Below are positions 1 through 6,294 of a stretch of DNA of 34,352 nt, piece after piece. The translations under genes were made by a program, and so were the position numbers. How positions within the stretch are numbered: position 1 is the stretch's first letter; the number at the start of each line of letters is the position of its first letter. This DNA is from Thermoplasmatota archaeon (GTDB lineage: Archaea > Thermoplasmatota > Penumbrarchaeia > Penumbrarchaeales > Penumbrarchaeaceae), in the NCBI GenBank assembly GCA_016928095.1, contig JAFGLL010000096.1:1-34352 (forward strand), written 5' to 3'. The notes below the pieces were generated by a model that ran no database searches, had not been told where the DNA came from, and saw only the letters and a program-made list of their open reading frames with translations.

Positions 1-49
1 ATAAAAGTTGTTTTCTCCTGTGTCCAGTAATTTCCTGAAAGAGATTTTC

Positions 50-171
50 TTCTGTCCCATTATCGTTGTTTTCCGATTTCAGAAAATACAATGATATGAT
101 TTTTCTTCCGTCCCGAAAACGTTGGCATTCTGTCCCGTATCGGTTGGTGGAATTCTGTCCCGAAAACGTTG
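50..171. repeat. Cluster of degenerate 19-bp direct repeats
   Basis: Four copies of a 19-nt unit close to TTCTGTCCCGAAAACGTTG lie at 50-68, 106-124, 128-146 and 153-171. The last copy matches this consensus, the second differs at one base, and the others are more diverged. The unit is often followed by TTTTC, and a partial match sits near position 8. Spacers range from 3 to 37 nt, so this is not a CRISPR array. Short repeated transposase-binding sites are known at the ends of some insertion sequences (IS21 family among them). This may therefore be the end of an element lying left of the window, but no transposase is visible. Confidence 0.55.
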
Positions 172-200
172 TTTTCAAATATGTCAAAGGTAAAAATTAA

Positions 201-240
201 CCTCCCTAAGGGGGAGCCTGTTCGGCTCTGTGATAAGGAG
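201..240. repeat. Partial copy (3' module) of the interspersed structured repeat
   Basis: The stretch CCTCCC..GGGGAGCCTG.TCGGC.CTGTGAT..GGAG matches the right-hand part of the repeat at 4401-4435, with only small indels and a few substitutions. It lies downstream of the minus-strand toxin gene, just as the other copies lie downstream of minus-strand genes. The two-stem 5' module of the repeat is absent here. Confidence 0.55.
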
Positions 241-367
241 GTTCATGTAATTATTCAGGATAAGGCTCTTCACCATGATGATGATCGTTTTTCATTTTCA
301 TCTCATTATCTGCATACTCGTTAGTTATATGACCTAACGATAGTGAGGCAAGGTGCGAAACGACGAT

Positions 368-394
368 GAGTTGACAAGCAACTCGATAAAAAAT
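368..394 (-). terminator. Probable terminator of the RelE-like/DUF2683 operon
   Basis: On the minus strand a T6 tract (GATTTTTTATC) begins about 12 nt after the toxin stop. It is followed by a hairpin with arms GAGTTG/CAACTC and a 5-nt loop. T-rich tracts are the main signal for archaeal termination. A second inverted repeat (TCGTTAG...CTAACGA, 318-340) lies further downstream. Confidence 0.4.
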
Positions 395-405
395 CAACCA
401 TGATC

Positions 406-675
406 CTATTTTTGTTTGTATACGTTATCATGATGATCAAAATCAACAAATGTTACTGTCTTTGATTCCTCATCTATACTGAATGTAAGGACAAAATTTG
501 TATCTATATGAACACGTTTCAAATGTTGTAGCGGTTTCTTTAAATTTTTATATCGATTAGGTTCTTGAACAATTTCGGATATCTTTTTAAAAATAATATC
601 ATATTTCCGTTTATCCTTCCGGGCCATTTTATCAAGGATCTTATCAAGTTCTGGCTTGATATCGATGTAATACAT
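406..675 (-). CDS. RelE/ParE-family toxin (probable ribosome-dependent mRNA interferase)
   Basis: The 89-aa product has the size and layout of archaeal RelE-type toxins: a lysine-rich N-terminal helical hairpin (about residues 8-40), the segment 'NLKKPLQHLKRVHID' leading into the central strands, then 'FVLTFSID' and 'VTFVDFDHHDNVYK' at the C-terminus. This is the usual arrangement for toxins that cut mRNA on the ribosome. The ATG directly follows the TAA of the upstream gene (TAAATG), so the two are translated together. That partner is a DUF2683-type protein, the expected antitoxin. Family assignment is by recognised pattern; the substrate is inferred. Codons are AT-rich, consistent with a transferred module. 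Confidence 0.75.
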   Translation of the reverse strand: MYYIDIKPELDKILDKMARKDKRKYDIIFKKISEIVQEPNRYKNLKKPLQHLKRVHIDTNFVLTFSIDEESKTVTFVDFDHHDNVYKQK

Positions 676-912
676 TTATTCATACCTCTTTCGAAGATCA
701 TCGAGACTTCCAACCTTAATATTCTTTTGTTTCTCGATCCGTTCGATCTTTTCGACATAAGAGGGTTTTAACTCCGGTTCAAGAATATCTTCTTCGTATT
801 TTACAGCCATTACTTCGATAGCCTCAGATTTATTCCGCAACCCGTACTGGGCCTTGATGATATTAAGGACCCTGTTGGTGTGCTCGTTTATTGTCACAAA
901 GGCTTGAACCAT
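676..912 (-). CDS. DUF2683-family protein, probable antitoxin of the RelE-like toxin
   Basis: The 78-aa product begins 'MVQAFVTINEHTNRVLNIIK' and continues with 'YGLRNKSEAIEVM', the hallmark of the archaeal DUF2683 family. The N-terminal part looks like a short strand plus two helices (ribbon-helix-helix-like, residues about 1-40), which would bind the operon promoter. The charged C-terminus (DDLRKRYE) would wrap the toxin. It is the first gene of a two-gene operon. The ATG is preceded by an AAGGTG Shine-Dalgarno-like sequence 7 nt away and a strong TATA box further up. The antitoxin role is inferred from position and size. Confidence 0.75.
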   Translation of the reverse strand: MVQAFVTINEHTNRVLNIIKAQYGLRNKSEAIEVMAVKYEEDILEPELKPSYVEKIERIEKQKNIKVGSLDDLRKRYE

Positions 913-944
913 AGGAACACCTTAGATATTAACATGGAATATAT

Positions 945-954
945 CTTATATAAA
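945..954 (-). promoter_or_regulatory. TATA box of the DUF2683/RelE-like operon
   Basis: TTTATATAAG on the minus strand is centred about 37 nt before the ATG at 912. This leaves a leader of roughly 10 nt that contains the AAGGTG ribosome binding site. Confidence 0.6.
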
Positions 955-1110
955 TATGTCGTTAACATTTGCTGGAGTAATACAGCTCAGGATAATATAG
1001 ATACGTACTAAAGGGTTGCTCGTCATTTTCACTTAACCTCGATCATGCGAAACAATACTATCTTTTCCCTGAGTTCACATGGGGAAATCTCTCTGAGATC
1101 CTTACTTTTT
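955..1110. other. Intergenic stretch without a recognisable gene
   Basis: Between the toxin-antitoxin promoter and the structured repeat I see no coding region, tRNA or clear repeat. The stretch is AT-rich and ends in a T-run (ACTTTTTTT) that abuts the repeat. Confidence 0.5.
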
Positions 1111-1226
1111 TTCGCCGAGCAGGCCGGAAGGGTGAGTGGTGGAGGCCAGCGCAGGCGAAAGTGGGTGGGAGAAAGAGAAGAACCGTGAAACGAATTTTAC
1201 TTCGTTTCCGGTTCCGAACTCTTTCC
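1111..1226. repeat. Structured interspersed repeat, copy A (5' module, two stems)
   Basis: The stretch is about 90% identical to 4284-4395. Stem 1 has outer arms TTCGCC (1111-1116) and GGCGAA (1154-1159) and inner arms GGCC/GGCC. Stem 2 is long: AACCG-T-GAAACGAA (1181-1194) pairs with TTCGTTTC-CGGTT (1201-1213), extended by GAAAGAG (1171-1177) pairing with CTCTTTC (1219-1225). It lies just downstream of the minus-strand glycosyltransferase stop. The T-run is on the plus strand before the element, so it does not look like an intrinsic terminator for the minus-strand gene. It could be a MITE-like palindromic element or a structured RNA. Confidence 0.7.
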
Positions 1227-1238
1227 AAAATAAGAACA

Positions 1239-2219
1239 TTATTTCTCGATGATATCGATCATCTTCGCACTTATTCTATTTACTCCATGCAGCATGATCC
1301 CGGTGAAGATCAGGAAGGATCCGATTATCCCGAGGAATGTCACTATGAACATCGTTCCGATCGGAAGCAGTCCGGTATTCCACTCGTAATTCAACTGGGT
1401 GTACAATATCACAAAGGGTATCAGGAATATCATGAAACCGCCGAGATACAAAAAGAACCTCAGCGGATGCCTCTCCCTCACCATCCTCATCGTATTCCCG
1501 ATAACTCTGAACCCGTGTCCCAGCGGCGCCTCGGAGCTTCCCTTCAGTCCTTCGTATTTTACGACGATCGGGACCTCCACTATCTTCAGGTGAGCATCAT
1601 TCGCATCGAAGAGGACCTCCATTGAAGCGTCCATCCTGTCCGTCGTTATCCTTATCTCTTTGAGAGCCTTTTTCGAGTAAGCCCTGTACCCGCTCTGAGA
1701 ATCGGATATGGACATGTTCGTCCCGAGGTTGAACGTCTGCGTTATCGCCTGTATCCCCACCATCCTGTACCTGGGGATCTCCTTCATCGCATCCTTTGAC
1801 TTGAACCTGGAACCGATGACTATGTCCGCTTTCCTTTTCTTCACGGGCTCTATCAGCGACGGGATGTGGTCCGGGTCGTGCTGCCCGTCGGAATCTATCA
1901 CAACAAGACAGTCGGCGTTCTCGCTCTGGCCTATCTTGAAACAGCTCCTCAGAGCGCCTCCGTATCCCTGGTTCTCCGCATGACGCACCACTTTAGCCCC
2001 GGCTTTAATGGCCATCTCGGAGGTCCTGTCGCCGGAGCAGTCATCGACAACGAACACGTTCCGGCAGTACCTCCTGCATTTGAGGACCGTGGAAGCGACG
2101 TAGTTCTCCTCGTTGAACGCGGGCATGCAGACAACGACCTTGAAGTCGTCTTCGTCGCTGCTATACAGTATGATATCATCCTTGAACGACGTATCCCTGT
2201 CCGGACTCATCATGATCAC
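1239..2219 (-). CDS. Membrane-anchored family 2 glycosyltransferase (DPM/DPG-synthase-like)
   Basis: The 326-aa product has a GT-A domain at about 26-235 and two membrane helices at about 254-275 and 286-309. Motifs seen are 'VCMPAFNEENYV' (nucleotide-binding start), 'VVDDCSGDRT' (D59/D60), the metal-binding DSD at 109-111 in 'VIDSDGQHDPDH', and 'ISDSQSGYRAYSKKAL', typical of dolichyl-phosphate hexose synthases. It probably moves a sugar from a nucleotide donor to a polyprenyl-phosphate or another membrane acceptor on the cytoplasmic face. It starts at GTG and overlaps the stop of the upstream paralogue (GTGA), implying coupled translation; an ATG two codons in is an alternative. Gmd and Rmd genes lie in the same island, so a deoxyhexose-containing surface glycan is plausible. 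Donor and acceptor cannot be read from sequence. Confidence 0.85.
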   Translation of the reverse strand: MIMMSPDRDTSFKDDIILYSSDEDDFKVVVCMPAFNEENYVASTVLKCRRYCRNVFVVDDCSGDRTSEMAIKAGAKVVRHAENQGYGGALRSCFKIGQSENADCLVVIDSDGQHDPDHIPSLIEPVKKRKADIVIGSRFKSKDAMKEIPRYRMVGIQAITQTFNLGTNMSISDSQSGYRAYSKKALKEIRITTDRMDASMEVLFDANDAHLKIVEVPIVVKYEGLKGSSEAPLGHGFRVIGNTMRMVRERHPLRFFLYLGGFMIFLIPFVILYTQLNYEWNTGLLPIGTMFIVTFLGIIGSFLIFTGIMLHGVNRISAKMIDIIEK

Positions 2220-3124
2220 TTCTTTTCAGGAGGGGTGGACCTTTCCCATGTCTTCAATGCCCTCACTCTTTCCACCATGATCTTCATTGCGTTCAGCATC
2301 ACACCGGCTACCATAAGGAATCCCGATATCATCACCAGAAGGACGGTTATGAACGCTGTGGGATAGTAGAGATTCTGGTGAATATAGAAATAATTGATAG
2401 TGTAGAAACCGTTTGCCATCGCCACCAGGAATATGATCATTCCCGACCCGCCGTAGAACTTTAGCGGATTATTGTTCACCATTTTCCACAATCTTATCAG
2501 AGGCCTGTTCCTTATCCTTTTTTCCTCCTTCCTCATCCTTGCAACGGTCTCCATGGACCCAATGAACCTCTCGGAAACGATCCCGCGGGATTTGGCCATC
2601 TCGAGGAAAATATCCCTGACATCCTCCTCCCTCCGGGCAAGCATGTCGACGCTTTCCCGATCCAGAGCAATGCAACCGACGGTTTCATTACCTTTTCCCG
2701 GACGCACGTATTCAACCTGGAATTCCTCACCTTTTGCAAGTGCCTCCTCAGCGAGCATCACTGCATCCTCTGCGGTGTTCTCTCCGAGAAGGTCCAGAAT
2801 GATCGTGATCCTTGAACCCGTCCTCTGTGCTTCCAGGACCGCCCTCTTGAATATCACCGACCTGCCGTGTCTTGTGTTATACCTGACCACTTGAGCGCCG
2901 GCCATGTTGGATATAATGCTGGTGTCATCCGTGGATCCGTTATCGAAGACCGTTACGGAAACCCTTGCAGGACCTATATCGTTCTGCACCTTGAAGATGG
3001 TGGATGCTATCGTGACCTCGTTGTTCCATGCAAGGACCAGAACATTGATCTCTTTCTTTTTATCTTCCACTTTTCTTCCACCGTTTAATAATATTCTATG
3101 ATGATGGGTTATCCGGATATCCAC
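2216..3124 (-). CDS. Degenerate GT2-like membrane protein lacking the DxD motif
   Basis: The 302-aa product has the same layout as its downstream partner. A GT2 fold is seen ('NVLVLAWNNEVTIAST', 'VFDNGSTDDTSIIS'), followed by two C-terminal membrane helices (about 221-245 and 255-280). At the site of the metal-binding DxD it carries 'ILDLLGEN', so the second aspartate is gone, and the acceptor-side 'SDSQSGYRAY' motif is missing. It is probably a catalytically dead paralogue that pairs with or regulates the active enzyme, which is coupled through a GTGA overlap. The annotated start is GTG at 3124. GTG at 3070 (V19, after GGTGGAAGAAAA) better fits the family N-terminus. Confidence 0.7.
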   Translation of the reverse strand: MDIRITHHHRILLNGGRKVEDKKKEINVLVLAWNNEVTIASTIFKVQNDIGPARVSVTVFDNGSTDDTSIISNMAGAQVVRYNTRHGRSVIFKRAVLEAQRTGSRITIILDLLGENTAEDAVMLAEEALAKGEEFQVEYVRPGKGNETVGCIALDRESVDMLARREEDVRDIFLEMAKSRGIVSERFIGSMETVARMRKEEKRIRNRPLIRLWKMVNNNPLKFYGGSGMIIFLVAMANGFYTINYFYIHQNLYYPTAFITVLLVMISGFLMVAGVMLNAMKIMVERVRALKTWERSTPPEKK

Positions 3125-3128
3125 GGGA

Positions 3129-3407
3129 TCAACTGGAAAGCGATATCGGGAATTCCATCATCTTCAGCGAATCGGGGTCATCGAACGTCTGGACATTTCT
3201 TTCCCTGTCGAATATGGCGATGTCGAGGGCTTTCCTGTTGTAGCACCTGAAAGGTGTCTTAGGGTCGGAGATGCATTTCGGTTCGATGAAGAATTTTCCG
3301 TATTGTGCGGTTTTGAACAAAACGTTCATCTTTTTCTTTATTCTGGACCCTCCGAACCGGTTCCCGAGCGGTACATCGCAATCATTCTTTTTCTTGTACT
3401 TCTCCAT
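3129..3407 (-). pseudogene. Fragment of a DPM-like GT2 glycosyltransferase
   Basis: The 92-aa open frame carries 'GNRFGGSRIKKKMN' and 'CISDPKTPFRCYNRKAL'. These match the central part of DPM-like glycosyltransferases, such as 'GSRF' and 'ISDSQSGYRAYSKKAL' in the enzyme at 1239-2219. The nucleotide-binding half with DxD is missing and so is the C-terminal part. The ATG at 3407 has no clear ribosome binding site. It lies between the PIN/RHH module and the degenerate GT2 gene, so insertion of the toxin-antitoxin module or deletion may have removed the 5' half. It could still be translated, but it cannot be a complete enzyme. Confidence 0.6.
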
Positions 3408-3429
3408 CTCATCGAATAATTATTAGTTA

Positions 3430-3460
3430 TTCGCCCCGAGCGACGCGAGGATGAGCATCT
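3430..3460. repeat. Short palindrome-rich stretch resembling the repeat start
   Basis: TTCGCCCCGAGCGACGCGAGGATGAGC begins with TTCGCC and GAGC, as do the structured repeats at 1111 and 4284, and has a TGAGC at a similar distance. The rest does not align. It may be a further diverged relative or an unrelated GAGCGACGCGAGG-type palindrome. It lies between the PIN gene end and the GT2 fragment. Confidence 0.25.
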
Positions 3461-3478
3461 TCGATACGAACGTTGGGT

Positions 3479-3901
3479 TCAGTGGTTTCTATTTACAATA
3501 TCATAGAGCTCCTTTGTTGAAAACCTCTTTAATTTTGTCTGCTTATCGAAATCCCTATCTTCACTCCAAATCCCATCTGTGTTAACCGCTAAACCAAGAG
3601 CTAGAAAGGGCGAATCATTAATATAGATTTTTTCCATTATTGATTCGGCAAGTTCAAGATGATCTCTGAACACATTCATGGGTATCAATTCAATTCTCTC
3701 TAGAAGGGATAGCAGTATTACATCGAATTCTCTGTCTGTCAACTTAGTTTTTTCTATCAGGTATTGTCGATGCCTATCTATCTCTGTGAGAATGTGATCA
3801 GGAGCGATGAAATCGAATTCCTCATCGAAGATCATCTTCCTCGTTAATGAATCCTTTATCAGTCCGGCCATGATCCTGTTGGAATCAATGACCAGTTTCA
3901 T
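3479..3901 (-). CDS. PIN-domain ribonuclease, VapC-like toxin
   Basis: The 140-aa product is a single PIN domain. The expected acidic residues are visible: D6 in 'KLVIDSNRIM', E40 in 'HILTEIDRH', D96 in 'INDSPFLALGLAV', and D115/D117 in 'SEDRDFDK'. Together they would bind Mg2+ or Mn2+ and cut RNA. Its ATG overlaps the stop of the upstream small gene (ATGA, 3898-3901), the usual antitoxin-first toxin-antitoxin order. Length fits the family. The target RNA cannot be predicted. Base use is AT-rich compared with the metabolic genes further right, in line with a mobile module. Confidence 0.8.
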   Translation of the reverse strand: MKLVIDSNRIMAGLIKDSLTRKMIFDEEFDFIAPDHILTEIDRHRQYLIEKTKLTDREFDVILLSLLERIELIPMNVFRDHLELAESIMEKIYINDSPFLALGLAVNTDGIWSEDRDFDKQTKLKRFSTKELYDIVNRNH

Positions 3902-4131
3902 GTGGATTGCTTCCTCTTATAATGTTTGTAGATACCTTCTTTGACCTTTTCATCAAGAGCCATAACCTCTTCTTCTGTCAGTTCACTCTCTTGGGTCAAT
4001 GTGTCGAGTAATGCCAACTTTTTAGCATAATCCGAGATTGCACGTCTTGCGATCTCACTCCATCTGATCTCACCGTGCTGTTTCATGATCATGTGGATGT
4101 CAGCCGGGACTGATAAGGTAATATTGGGCAT
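3898..4131 (-). CDS. RHH/VapB-like antitoxin of the PIN toxin
   Basis: The 77-aa product starts 'MPNITLSVPADIHMIMKQH' followed by 'RWSEIARRAISDYAKKL': one strand and two helices, the classical ribbon-helix-helix DNA-binding layout (residues 1-40). The acidic C-terminal half (ELTEEEVMALDEKVKEG) would bind the toxin. It is translated just ahead of the PIN gene with a 4-nt overlap. Upstream lies a perfect 8-bp-arm palindrome (4149-4166) next to an AT-rich promoter, which is a good operator for autoregulation by an RHH dimer. Confidence 0.8.
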   Translation of the reverse strand: MPNITLSVPADIHMIMKQHGEIRWSEIARRAISDYAKKLALLDTLTQESELTEEEVMALDEKVKEGIYKHYKRKQST

Positions 4132-4148
4132 ATGATTACCACACGGGT

Positions 4149-4166
4149 ATATGTGATTTCACATAT
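4149..4166. promoter_or_regulatory. Palindromic operator at the PIN/RHH promoter
   Basis: ATATGTGA-TT-TCACATAT is a perfect inverted repeat with 8-nt arms, ending 18 nt before the antitoxin ATG. On the minus strand it abuts AATAAATATG, a TATA-like sequence. A further TTATGTGAAATC half-match lies at 4212-4223. Binding by the RHH antitoxin is inferred. Confidence 0.6.
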
Positions 4167-4283
4167 TTATTGATTATCGTAATCGCTGAACCCGATTTAG
4201 GATAACTTCAATTATGTGAAATCCAATTATTAAAAATAAAGGATCATCCACAAAGAACATCAAAATATGATATTATTTTATTT

Positions 4284-4435
4284 TTCGCCGAGCAGGCCGG
4301 AAGGGTGAGCGGTGGAGGCCGGCGCAGGCGAATTGGGTGGGAAAAGAGAACCGTGAAGCGAATTTCCCTTTCGTTTCCGGTTCCTAACTCTTTCCGGATC
4401 CCTCCCGGGGAGCCTGCTCGGCCCTGTGATCGGAG
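4284..4435. repeat. Structured interspersed repeat, copy B (longest copy)
   Basis: The 5' module matches copy A. Stem 1 has arms TTCGCC (4284-4289) and GGCGAA (4327-4332). Stem 2 pairs AACCG-T-GAAGCGAA (4349-4362) with TTCGTTTC-CGGTT (4370-4382). The A-to-G change relative to copy A leaves a G-U pair in place, so pairing is conserved. The 3' module (4401-4435) matches 201-240. GCCGAGCAGGC at 4287-4297 recurs inverted as GCCTGCTCGGC at 4412-4422, giving the copy near-terminal inverted repeats like a MITE. It lies 4 nt downstream of the next minus-strand gene. Confidence 0.7.
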
Positions 4436-4439
4436 AACG

Positions 4440-5378
4440 TTAAGAAGTACATGTATCCAATGAATCAATTATCTTCAACTGACCTTCAAGAAGAGGTTCC
4501 AATCCCGTGATGATCCGATCCTTTATCGATAGAACGTTCACTTCTGATAACATGGATATGTGGTTCTGCAATTTCATCCTGTTAACACCGGACCTGTATA
4601 TCCTTCTATGATAATGAGATATGTTCTCTATACCCATTTTGAGAAGCGTTCTTGCCTCCGATGAAGGTTGATAGTAAGAAAAAGCAATGGAAAGATAGGG
4701 TTTCAGACCGGAGAGATGAAGTAATTTCATCAGATCAACATATCCGGTCCTAAGCATATCACCGATCAACTTCACTGATACCAGACCGGGATCTGAATTA
4801 AGATAATCCTTAAGCTTTTCGGTCGGGTAGAATTTCCCATTTTCCTTTATGAGAAAATTCCCCCGGACCATGAATTTGATATAGTTCTTCACCTGCTCCC
4901 TGTTCTGCCTGACCTTCTCCAGTTCCTTCCGATCAAGGCTGTCATTGAACCTGAAATAATTTGATATCTCCATCAGAGGGGTCATCGTATTTGCAACATT
5001 GGGGATCCTGGCAATGGATTCATAAGTGTTCCTTATCAGTTCCCTTTCAAGTATCTGATTGGTCTTGTAATCCTTCCGAACCAGTGATTCGACGAATTCT
5101 TCGTATGATCTCATGGAATAGTTGTAGACACCCGTATCGTTCAACTCGAACCTTATCTCCTCTAAGTCTGGTAATTTCTTGATCGTGTGATAGAAATCCT
5201 TCGAATCCGATATCTCGATCGGTATCTTCAAACCTACCTTGAATATGAAGGTGTTCCTGTCTTTGTCCTCCTCGGAACATGAGATATAGGTTCCGGGACC
5301 GAATTCCCTTTGGGCAAGAATCGGAGCCAAACGGTTCATCTGCTCCACATTAGCCACAAAGCTCGGAACATTTATCAT
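4440..5378 (-). CDS. Unknown protein with winged-helix-like segment, partner of C39-like peptidase
   Basis: I do not recognise this 312-aa protein. The ORF track starts it at 5429, but the ATG at 5378 overlaps the upstream stop as ATGA, so I take that as the start ('MINVPSFVANVEQM...'). It is soluble with no signal peptide or membrane helix. The middle ('NREQVKNYIKFMVRGNFLIKENGKFYPTEKLKDYL') looks like a winged helix, with a recognition helix and a wing carrying 'KENGKFYPTEK'. The flanks are helical. Coupling to a cysteine peptidase-like protein suggests a substrate, adaptor or regulator of that enzyme. Function is otherwise unknown. Confidence 0.6.
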   Translation of the reverse strand: MINVPSFVANVEQMNRLAPILAQREFGPGTYISCSEEDKDRNTFIFKVGLKIPIEISDSKDFYHTIKKLPDLEEIRFELNDTGVYNYSMRSYEEFVESLVRKDYKTNQILERELIRNTYESIARIPNVANTMTPLMEISNYFRFNDSLDRKELEKVRQNREQVKNYIKFMVRGNFLIKENGKFYPTEKLKDYLNSDPGLVSVKLIGDMLRTGYVDLMKLLHLSGLKPYLSIAFSYYQPSSEARTLLKMGIENISHYHRRIYRSGVNRMKLQNHISMLSEVNVLSIKDRIITGLEPLLEGQLKIIDSLDTCTS

Positions 5379-6046
5379 CTCAACCAGGCCTCCAGAGGCA
5401 TGTCCTTTTTCCTGAACCAGGAAATCCACCTGGGATAGTTGATTTCACTATCCCAGAAGGACATGAGTTGATCGCCATTAATAAATTTTGGGATATCAAG
5501 CCCTTTAGATGATCTTTTATAAAAATTACCAGCTGGATCGAAAAATTGAATGATGTCTTCTTCACGATCATAATCCAGTATGGTTATCACATGGGTCATG
5601 TCAGGATCACTCCAACTCTTCAGACCGAAGTGACCGAACCATCCGTTATCCACGGAAATGATTGGAAAGGAACAATCTGGGTTTCTGATGATCCGTAACA
5701 TCATTTCAAGATCCACGATCATATCTTTAGGAGTTATATCCAGGGGGAACGTAGAAGACGAGTTGATCTTTTCTTCAATAATAATTCCCTGGCCTTCGAT
5801 CTTTTGATTTATAATCCTTTTATAGTTCTTTAAAGGGAATGTCCCGTAAGGACCTTTACCATATAGACTGCTTGAAATATCCTTTATACTGAGAGGTGTA
5901 TCCTTATTGGTGATCTTTTTCATTTCTCTATTCCAGAACTCGTTGAGAATATTCCAGATAGAAGTTGGCCAGCATGTATCTGGTCTTTGCTGATACTTGA
6001 AAGACACCCCGATCTCTTCATAATTGGAATAAACACCTTTGATCAT
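5375..6046 (-). CDS. C39-like (papain-fold) cysteine peptidase-like protein
   Basis: The 223-aa product carries a plausible papain-like triad in the C39 order. C25 lies in 'QQRPDTCWPTSIWNIL' with an upstream glutamine for the oxyanion hole. H152 lies in 'MTHVITILDYDRE' and D170 in 'IQFFDPAGNFY'. There is no signal peptide and no ABC transporter nearby, so it is probably not a bacteriocin-leader peptidase but an intracellular protease or amidase-like enzyme. It is coupled by ATGA to an unknown winged-helix-like protein. Codon use is strongly AT-rich (many AAA, ATA, AAT), unlike the GC-richer genes at 10-34 kb, which suggests transfer. A TATA-like AATAATTAAAAG lies about 39 nt before the ATG. 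Confidence 0.6.
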   Translation of the reverse strand: MIKGVYSNYEEIGVSFKYQQRPDTCWPTSIWNILNEFWNREMKKITNKDTPLSIKDISSSLYGKGPYGTFPLKNYKRIINQKIEGQGIIIEEKINSSSTFPLDITPKDMIVDLEMMLRIIRNPDCSFPIISVDNGWFGHFGLKSWSDPDMTHVITILDYDREEDIIQFFDPAGNFYKRSSKGLDIPKFINGDQLMSFWDSEINYPRWISWFRKKDMPLEAWLR

Positions 6047-6078
6047 GAATTAATCCCTTCGTGATCGATCAGATCCTT

Positions 6079-6090
6079 CTTTTAATTATT
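6079..6090 (-). promoter_or_regulatory. TATA box of the C39-like peptidase operon
   Basis: AATAATTAAAAG on the minus strand is centred about 39 nt before the ATG at 6046. It is the only clear promoter-like sequence there. Confidence 0.45.
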
Positions 6091-6114
6091 TCTCGAGGAG
6101 AGAGTCTACTAAAT

Positions 6115-6255
6115 CTAATACACAGTATCAATGTCTAAAGATGGGAATCCTTCATTCACACCGAATGAATCAAGGTATTCCTCGAAAAGTAAATCTGCAA
6201 GATATGAACCATCCTGTCCGGTTATACCAGTGATCAATGCTGTTTTCTCAATTGT
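6115..6255 (-). pseudogene. N-terminal remnant of GDP-mannose 4,6-dehydratase
   Basis: This is too short for the ORF track. Reading the minus strand gives '[20 protein letters not shown]', nearly the same as the N-terminus of the intact Gmd at 7717-8730 ('[19 protein letters not shown]'). After about 25 residues the match is lost ('DSFGVNEGFPSLDIDTVY') and the frame ends in TAG. A TGA lies directly upstream in frame and no ATG, GTG or TTG precedes the match. The nucleotide sequence has diverged far more than the protein, so it is an independent gmd copy or foreign homologue rather than a recent duplication. Confidence 0.75.
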
Positions 6256-6294
6256 TCAACCCGTTCATTTCATACAGTCCGGATAATGAATTTC

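Noticed and set aside
50-171. CRISPR array
   Set aside because: Units are only 19 nt and degenerate, with spacers of 3-37 nt, and no cas genes are present.
960-1100. tRNA or small RNA gene
   Set aside because: No cloverleaf arms or TTC-loop signature could be formed.
1111-1226. Intrinsic terminator for the minus-strand glycosyltransferase gene
   Set aside because: The T-run is on the plus strand before the stems; on the minus strand it becomes an A-run, so the usual terminator arrangement is absent.
1161-1625. 154-aa plus-strand ORF over the repeat and glycosyltransferase end
   Set aside because: Begins inside the structured repeat and runs antisense to the GT2 gene; no family features.
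5379-5429. Longer start for the winged-helix-like protein in the ORF track
   Set aside because: It would overlap the peptidase gene by 55 nt; the ATG at 5378 gives a standard ATGA overlap.
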